64,000 nucleotides of DNA from Plazaster borealis (taxonomy: Eukaryota; Echinodermata; Asteroidea; Forcipulatida; Labidiasteridae). The notes beneath the pieces are model-generated. The model was not told the origin of the DNA. It made no database searches and worked only from the letters and a program-made list of their open reading frames with translations. The translations under genes were made by a program, and so were the position numbers. This document shows, one piece after another, positions 55,561 to 64,000 of the stretch; within the stretch, counting starts at the first letter, position 1, and every line of letters begins with the position of its first letter. The stretch is taken from assembly GCA_021014325.1 (NCBI GenBank), contig CM037461.1, forward strand, positions 2,753,501 to 2,817,500, written 5' to 3'.

Positions 55561-58500
55561 AACCCTACAAACAAAACCACCAACTAATGAGTTCATCACA
55601 AAACTCAATTATGGTCTTTGAGCGCCACTTTAAAACTGACTTTGTATTTTGCAATGACATTTCTGCTGTTATAGTTTGTATTACTGCACCATAGGCTTAT
55701 TTTATATCCAAAAACTAATTTGCTTCTGTCAAGGACATCGGCCTTACAAAGAAAACTGCCAACATGTGTGCATCAGAAAGTGCAATATGACCTTGGAGGC
55801 TCGCTATTTAGCAATAGTTCAATTAGCTTCAAGAATCACCGACTTTGCAATGACATTACTGCTGTTATACTTATAGGCCCCTAGTTTTTCATCCCAAAAC
55901 TAATTTACGTCTGTCAAACCTACTAACATTTCAACCAACTAATGAGTTCATCACAAAAATCAATTATGGTCTTTGAGCGCCACTTTAAAACTGACTTTGT
56001 GCTTTGCAATGACATTACTGCTGTTATAATTTATTTATTACGCACCATACAACATCCCAAAACTAATTTACGTCTGTCAAACCTACTATCATAACCACCA
56101 ACTAATGAGTTCATCACAAAAATCAATTATGGTCTTTGAGCGCCACTTTAAAACTGACTTTGTGCTTTGCAATGACATTACTGCTGTTATAATTTATTTA
56201 TTACGCACCATACATCATCCCAAAACTAATTTACGTCTGTCAAACCTACTAACATAACCACCAACTAATGAGTTCATCACAAAAATCAATTATGGTCTTT
56301 GAGCGCCACTTTAAAACTGACTTTGTGCTTTGCAATGACATTACTGCTGTTATAATTTATTAATTACGCACCATACAACATCCCAAAACTAATTTACGTC
56401 TGTCAAACCTACTAACATAACCACCAACTAATGAGTTCATCACAAAACTCAATTATGGTCTTTGAGCGCCACTTTAAAACTGACTTTGTGCTTTGCAATG
56501 ACATTACTGCTGTTATAATTTATTTATTACGCACCATACAACATCCCAAAACTAATTTACGTCTGTCAAACCTACTAACATAACCACCAACTAATGAGTT
56601 CATCACAAAAATCAATTATGGTCTTTGAGCGCCACTTTTAAACTGACTTTGTGCTTTGCAATGACATTACTGCTGTTATAATTTATTTATTACGCACCAT
56701 ACATCATCCCAAAACTAATTTACGTCTGTCAAACCTACTAACATAACCACCAACTAATGAGTTCATCACAAAAATAAATTATGGTCTTTGAGCGCCACTT
56801 TAAAACTGACTTTGTGCTTTGCAATGACATTACTGCTGTTATAATTTATTTATTACGCACCATACAACATCCCAAAACTAATTTACGTCTGTCAAACCTA
56901 CTATCATAACCACCAACTAATGAGTTCATCACAAAAATCAATTATGGTCTTTGAGCGCCACTTTAAAACTGACTTTGTGCTTTGCAATGACATTACTGCT
57001 GTTATAATTTATTAATTACGCACCATACAACATCCCAAAACTAATTTACGTCTGTCAAACCTACTAACATAACCACCAACTAATGAGTTCATCACAAAAA
57101 TCAATTATGGTCTTTGAGCGCCACTTTAAAACTGACTTTGTGCTTTGCAATGACATTACTGCTGTTATAATTTATTTATTACGCACCATACAACATCCCA
57201 AAACTAATTTACGTCTGTCAAACCTACTAACATAACCACCAACTAATGAGTTCATCACAAAAATCAATTATGGTCTTTGAGCGCCACTTTAAAACTGACT
57301 TTGTGCTTTGCAATGACATTACTGCTGTTATAATTTATTTATTACGCACCATACAACATCCCAAAACTAATTTACGTCTGTCAAACCTACTAACATAACC
57401 AGCAACTAATGAGTTCATCACAAAAATCAATTATGGTCTTTGAGCGCCACTTTAAAACTGACTTTGTGCTTTGCAATGACATTACTGCTGTTATAATTTA
57501 TTTATTACGCACCATACATCATCCCAAAACTAATTTACGTCTGTCAAACCTACTAACATAACCACCAACTAATGAGTTCATCACAAAAATCAATTATGGT
57601 CTTTGAGCGCCACTTTAAAACTGACTTTGTGCTTTGCAATGACATTACTGCTGTTATAATTTATTTATTACGCACCATACAAGATCCCAAAACTAATTTA
57701 CGTCTGTCAAACCTACTAACATAACCATCAACTAATGAGTTCATCACAAAACTCAATTATGGTCTTTGAGCGCCACTTTAAAACTGACTTTGTGCTTTGC
57801 AATGACATTACTGCTGTTATAATTTATTTATTACGCACCATACAACATCCCAAAACTAATTTACGTCTGTCAAACCTACTAACATAACCACCAACTAATG
57901 AGTTCATCACAAAAATCAATTATGGTCTTTGAGCGCCACTTTAAAACTGACTTTGTGCTTTGCAATGACATTACTGCTGTTATAATTTATTTATTACGCA
58001 CCATACAACATCCCAAAACTAATTTACGTCTGTCAAACCTACTAACATAACCACCAACTAATGAGTTCATCACAAAAATCAATTATGGTCTTTGAGCGCC
58101 ACTTTAAAACTGACTTTGTGCTTTGCAATGACATTACTGCTGTTATAATTTATTTATTACGCACCATACAACATCCCAAAACTAATTTACGTCTGTCAAA
58201 CCTACTAACATAACCACCAACTAATGAGTTCATCACAAAAATCAATTATGGTCTTTGAGCGCCACTTTAAAACTGACTTTGTGCTTTGCAATGACATTAC
58301 TGCTGTTATAATTTATTTATTACGCACCATACATCATCCCAAAACTAATTTACGTCTGTCAAACCTACTAACATAACCACCAACTAATGAGTTCATCACA
58401 AAAATCAATTATGGTCTTTGAGCGCCACTTTAAAACTGACTTTGTGCTTTGCAATGACATTACTGCTGTTATAATTTATTTATTACGCACCATACAACAT

Positions 58501-61500
58501 CCCAAAACTAATTTACGTCTGTCAAACCTACTAACATAACCACCAACTAATGAGTTCATCACAAAACTCAATTATGGTCTTTGAGCGCCACTTTAAAACT
58601 GACTTTGTGCTTTGCAATGACATTACTCCTGTTATAATTTATTTATTACGCACCATACAACATCCCAAAACTAATTTACGTCTGTCAAACCTACTAACAT
58701 AACCACCAACTAATGAGTTCATCACAAAAATCAATTATGGTCTTTGAGCGCCACTTTAAAACTGACTTTGTGCTTTGCAATGACATTACTGCTGTTATAA
58801 TTTATTTATTACGCACCATACAACATCCCAAAACTAATTTACGTCTGTCAAACCTACTAACATAACCACCAACTAATGAGTTCATCACAAAACTCAATTA
58901 TGGTCTTTGAGCGCCACTTTAAAACTGACTTTGTGCTTTGCAATGACATTACTGCTGTTATAATTTATTTATTACGCACCATACAACATCCCAAAACTAA
59001 TTTACGTCTGTCAAACCTACTAACATAACCACCAACTAATGAGTTCATCACAAAAATCAATTATGGTCTTTGAGCGCCACTTTAAAACTGACTTTGTGCT
59101 TTGCAATGACATTACTGCTGTTATAATTTATTTATTACGCACCATACAACATCCCAAAACTAATTTACGTCTGTCAAACCTACTAACATAACCACCAACT
59201 AATGAGTTCATCACAAAAATCAATTATGGTCTTTGAGCGCCACTTTAAAACTGACTTTGTGCTTTGCAATGACATTACTGCTGTTATAATTTATTTATTA
59301 CGCACCATACAACATCCCAAAACTAATTTACGTCTGTCAAACCTACTAACATAACCACCAACTAATGAGTTCATCACAAAATCAATTATGGTCTTTGAGC
59401 GCCACTTTAAAACTGACTTTGTGCTTTGCAATGACATTACTGCTGTTATAATTTATTTATTACGCACCATACAACATCCCAAAACTAATTTACGTCTGTC
59501 AAACCTACTAACATAACCACCAACTAATGAGTTCATCACAAAAATCAATTATGGTCTTTGAGCGCCACTTTAAAACTGACTTTGTGCTTTGCAATGACAT
59601 TACTGCTGTTATAATTTATTTATTACGCACCATACAACATCCCAAAACTAATTTACGTCTGTCAAACCTACTAACATAACCACCAACTAATGAGTTCATC
59701 ACAAAAATCAATTATGGTCTTTGAGCGCCACTTTAAAACTGACTTTGTGCTTTGCAATGACATTACTGCATGCTGTTATAATTTATTTATTACGCACCAT
59801 ACAACATCCCAAAACTAATTTACTTCTGTCAAACCTACAAACAAAACCACCAACTAATGAGCTCATCACAAAACTCAATTATGGTCTTTGAGCGCCACTT
59901 TAAAACTGACTTTGTGCTTTGCAATGACATTAATGCTGTTATAATTTATTTATTACGCACCATACAACATCCCAAAACTAATTTACTTCTGTCAAACCTA
60001 CAAACAAAACCACCAACTAATGAGCTCATCACAAAACTCAATTATGGTCTTTGAGCGCCACTTTAAAACTGACTTTGTGCTTTGCAATGACACTGTTATA
60101 ATTTTTTGATTTCGCACCATACAACATCCCAAAACTAATTTACGTCTGTCAAACCTACTAACATAACCAGCAACTAATGAGTTCATCACAAAACTCAATT
60201 ATGGTCTTTGAGCGCCACTTTAAAACTGACTTTGTGCTTTGCAATGACATTACTGCTGTTATAATTTATTTATTACGCACCATACAACATCCCAAAACTA
60301 ATTTTACGTCTGTCTAACCTACTAACATAACCACCAACTAATGAGTTCATCACAAAAATCAATTATGGTCTTTGAGCGCCACTTTAAAACTGACTTTGTG
60401 CTTTGCAATGACATTACTGCATGCTGTTATAATTTATTTATTACGCACCATACAACATCCCAAAACTAATTTACTTCTGTCAAACCTACAAACAAAACCA
60501 CCAACTAATGAGCTCATCACAAAACTCAATTATGGTCTTTGAGCGCCACTTTAAAACTGACTTTGTGCTTTGCAATGACATTACTGCTGTTATAATTTAT
60601 TAATTACGCACCATACAACATCCCAAAACTAATTTACTTCTGTCAAACCTACAAACAAAACCACCAACTAATGAGCTCATCACAAAACTCAATTATGGTC
60701 TTTGAGCGCCACTTTAAAACTGACTTTGTGCTTTGCAATGACACTGTTAATTTTTTTTATTTCGCACCATACAACATCCCAAAACTAATTTACGTCTGTC
60801 AAACCTACTAACAAACCAGCAACTAATGAGTTCATCACAAAAATCAATTATGGTCTTTGAGCGCCACTTTAAAACTGACTTTGTGCTTTGCAATGACATT
60901 ACTGCTGTTATAATTTATTTATTACGCACCATACAACATCCCAAAACTAATTTACGTCTGTCTAACCTACTAACATAACCACCAACTAATGAGTTCATCA
61001 CAAAAATCAATTATGGTCTTTGAGCGCCACTTTAAAACTGACTTTGTGCTTTGCAATGACATTACTGCATGCTGTTATAATTTATTTATTACGCACCATA
61101 CAACATCCCAAAACTAATTTACGTCTGTCTAACCTACTAACATAACCACCAACTAATGAGTTCATCACAAAAATCAATTATGGTCTTTGAGCGCCACTTA
61201 AAAACTGACTTTGTGCTTTGCAATGACATTACTGCATGCTGTTATAATTTATTAATTACGCACCGTACAACATCCCAAAACTAATTTACTTCTGTCAAAC
61301 CTACAAACAAAACCACCAACTAATGAGCTCATCACAAAACTCAATTATGGTCTTTGAGCGCCACTTTAAAACTGACTTTGTGCTTTGCAATGACACTGTT
61401 ATAATTTTTTGATTTCGCACCATACAACATCCCAAAACTAATTTACTCCTGTCAAACCTACAAACAAAACCACCAACTAATGAGTTCATCACAAAACTCA

Positions 61501-62060
61501 ATTATGGTCTTTGAGCGCCACTTTAAAACTGACTTTGTGCTTTGCAATGACATTACTGCTGTTATAATTTATTTATTACGCACCATACAAGATCCCAAAA
61601 CTAATTTACGTCTGTCAAACCTACTAACATAACCATCAACTAATGAGTTCATCACAAAACTCAATTATGGTCTTTGAGCGCCACTTTAAAACTGACTTTG
61701 TGCTTTGCAATGACATTACTGCATGCTGTTATAATTTATTAATTACGCACCGTACAACATCCCAAAACTAATTTACTTCTGTCAAACCTACAAACAAAAC
61801 CACCAACTAATGAGCTCATCACAAAACTCAATTATGGTCTTTGAGCGCCACTTTAAAACTGACTTTGTGCTTTGCAATGACACTGTTATAATTTTTTGAT
61901 TTCGCACCATACAACATCCCAAAACTAATTTACTCCTGTCAAACCTACAAACAAAACCACCAACTAATGAGTTCATCACAAAACTCAATTATGGTCTTTG
62001 AGCGCCACTTTAAAACTGACTTAGTGCTTTGCAATGACATTACTGCTGTTATAGTTTGTA
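55561..62060. repeat. Satellite array, 163 bp unit, about 40 copies
   Basis: 'taatgagttcatcac' recurs every 163 bases (for example 56109, 56272, 56435, 56598). Unit landmarks: 'attatggtctttgagcgcc', 'ttgtgctttgcaatgacatt', 'ttattacgcaccatacaac', 'aatttacgtctgtcaaacc'. The centre is almost uniform; from about 59760 variant units ('gcatgctgttataa', 'gagctcatc', 'gatttcgcacc') appear and form higher-order repeats. 163 is not a multiple of three, so the 60-70-codon frames in it are not genes. Confidence 0.97.
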
Positions 62061-62640
62061 TTACTGCACCACAGGCTTACATCCAGAGACGAGTTTACTT
62101 CTGTCAAGGAGATATGCCTACAAAGAAAACTGACAACAACTGAGTGCATCACAAACATCAACATTGGAGCCCTGCTATAAAGCAATAGTGCAATTAGCTT
62201 CTATATACCTGATTTTATGCTTTGCAATTACTGCTGTTATAGTTGCACCATATAACGTTCAAAAACTAATTTACACCGGGGATAAAGAATATTAAACTTG
62301 GTTTTACCCGTACACATTCTTTATCCCTGATGCAAATTTAACATCTACTAAATTGTCGCGGTCCCCGCTGCTAAACTATAGGATTCGAACTGCCTATAGC
62401 TACCGGGCAATCTCGGTGGTCTAAGTTGGTAAGACCTCTGCTCTAGAATGGCAAAGGTCCTGGGTTCGAATCCCACCCGAGTAATATGCCTGTGATTTTC
62501 TTTTCACAGGACTCGGGAAAGTACCGAGTATACAGTGCTTTACACACATCGGTGTATGGGTAAAACCAAATATAATATAATTTACTTCTGTCAAGGAGGA
62601 AGGTCTACAAACAAAACCGCCAACAAAACTCAACAATTGA
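62061..62640. repeat. Degenerate right edge of the satellite, split by a tRNA-like insertion
   Basis: Diverged units to about 62270 and again at 62578-62640 ('atttacttctgtcaaggagg...acaaaaccgccaac'), separated by the repeat at 62272-62576. Confidence 0.75.
62272..62576 (+). mobile_element. tRNA-derived SINE-like insertion
   Basis: Box A 'ggtggtctaagttggtaag' and box B 'ggttcgaatcccacc' at 62412-62476. Flanks carry 'ttggttttacccgtacac' and inverted 'gtgtatgggtaaaacca'. Confidence 0.65.
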
Positions 62641-62753
62641 TTATTACATTTTGCGCGCGTAATTCAAGTAGCGCAGGTGTAGACAAGAAGGTTTCCCATT
62701 ATTATCAAAGATGAATTCTGATTGAAATTTCTGTGTTCTCAATAACACTGCCA

Positions 62754-62945
62754 GGGCCCAATTTTATAGAGTTGCTTAAGCACAAAAAGTAGCTAAGCAC
62801 AACAGAATTATGCTTACCAAAGTAAGGTTACCATCCAAACTACCACGTCACGTGTACAATTTGTGACTGGTATCCTGCTAATTTCTGCTAAGCAAAAATT
62901 GTCAAGCACTATGTTCTGCTTAAGCAGCTCTATGAAATTGGGCCC
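62754..62945. mobile_element. MITE, GGGCCCAATTTCAT family, full copy
   Basis: GGGCCCAATTTTATAGAG to GCTCTATGAAATTGGGCCC, reverse interior. Confidence 0.85.
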
Positions 62946-63578
62946 AGATGACCTCAACTCCTATTCTGAGTTTAATGAATATTATTGTATCGCCCACGCC
63001 ATGAAATAGTGACAGGCGAAAAGCGCTGAGAAATGGAACAAAATAATATTTGAGGGAACAAAAATAATATTTCGCGGTAGGCCCTAGGTAATAGTTTTTT
63101 TGTTTGTTGACATTTTCGTTTTGTTTTCTGACCTGTCCTTTTAGGGGCTCCGAAAGATTGCCATGTAAACTAAGCTATAACAAATTGCGACCATTACAAG
63201 TGAGGTAACGAACAATAAACATGATGCAAGTCTCCAATTGAGGGACGTTCATGAACAACCAAATGCTTTAACAATAAATCATTCATAAATACTTCAATGT
63301 GGAAATTGGTATTTTCGTACACTTCATAAAATATAAAACAAAATACATAAACATAAACATAATTATAAACACATAAACACAAAGTTCAACTTGAAGATTT
63401 GTTTTCACGAAGTGAAAAATCCTGAGCTCCATATACAATAACACGTGATAACTGACACATTGAAGATTTTTTTTCCCAAACAAATGGCACCGTTCGGTTG
63501 ACAGGCTTTTCACATTATTCTTTAATCTGTATTTTATTTTAATGATTGCCATTTTATTTTTAGCCTTTTGAACATTTT

Positions 63579-63862
63579 TAAGTCTTTTCTCCAAAGCTAA
63601 GTCTTTTCTCCAAAGCTAAGTCTTTTCTTCAAAGCTAAGTCTTTTCTTCAAAGCTAAGTCTTTTCTTCAAAGCTAAGTCTTTTCTTCAAAGCTAAGTCTT
63701 TTATTCAAAACCAAGTCTTTTCTTCAAAGCTAAGTCTTTTCTTCAAAGCTAAGTCTTTTCTTCAAGGCTAAGTCTTTTCTTCAAAGCTAAGTCTTTTATT
63801 CAAAGCCAAGTCTTTTCTTCAAAGCTAAGTCTTTTCTTCAAAGCTAAGTCTTTTCTCCAAAT
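63579..63862. repeat. 19 bp tandem repeat, about 15 copies
   Basis: Unit 'aagtcttttcttcaaagct' with C/T and A variants. Confidence 0.95.
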
Positions 63863-64000
63863 GTTTTATATTGGATTTTTTTAAATTAATGTTCAATCTT
63901 GTTCAATTTGGATAATATGTGCAAGTAAAATTCCAATAATAAGGCAAGCGCGCATTAAAAACGAACAGCCTGATAGAATTACTCTTTGCTATCGTATAAT

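Noticed and set aside
59857..61988. 66-codon minus-strand frames repeated with near identity in the satellite
   Set aside because: The 163-base period is not a multiple of three and most units lack the open frame.
55561..62060. Regularly spaced repeats considered as a CRISPR array
   Set aside because: There are no unique spacers; the whole 163-base unit repeats, and the context is eukaryotic.
62405..62480. Possible functional tRNA gene
   Set aside because: Boxes A and B are present, but acceptor-stem pairing and a clean anticodon arm are not evident; better explained as a SINE head.

Overview
This window looks like animal (metazoan) nuclear DNA, most probably from an echinoderm; a sea star is a guess from the repeat families. 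The reasons are split exons with GT-AG borders, no long intronless genes, CR1/L2-type LINE tails, tRNA-derived SINEs, many fold-back MITEs, TTAGGG-type telomeric motifs and a large satellite. Nearly all open frames longer than 60 codons are chance frames or lie in repeats.

One gene can be read, on the minus strand from 46665 down to 1320 and continuing off the left edge. It is the 5' half of a sorting nexin of the SNX9/SNX18/SNX33 family. Ten coding exons are proposed: the start exon MAKQ (46654-46665), one complete SH3 exon (26501-26662), then small exons coding an acidic, proline-rich linker with DPW, poly-proline and DWDD-type motifs (19124-19198, 14075-14131, 13005-13073, 11141-11197, 9272-9328, 4098-4190, 2180-2224) and a 119-codon exon (1320-1676). 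Every exon is a multiple of three and every intron is phase 0, so any linker exon could be skipped without breaking the frame. Together they code 328 residues. The PX and BAR domains expected next in this family lie outside the window. Two linker exons (9272-9328 and 11141-11197) are recent duplicates, and two decayed copies of the same exon lie beside one of them at 8880-8915 and 9077-9112.

Layout. 1-4.1 kb: last visible exons, a LINE fragment and a 0.75 kb minisatellite. 4.1-26.5 kb: linker exons in introns full of MITEs and SINEs. 26.7-46.6 kb: a 20 kb first intron holding most of the SINE, LINE and MITE copies and one weak candidate alternative exon. 46.7-47.4 kb: CpG-richer promoter-like sequence with CACGTG, TGACGTAA and CCAAT motifs and a 26 bp perfect palindrome. 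47.4-55 kb: intergenic-looking DNA with several fold-back elements and an interstitial telomere-like block. 55.1-62.3 kb: about 40 copies of a 163 bp satellite. 62.3-64 kb: a tRNA-like repeat, a MITE and a 19 bp tandem repeat. No second gene was recognised.
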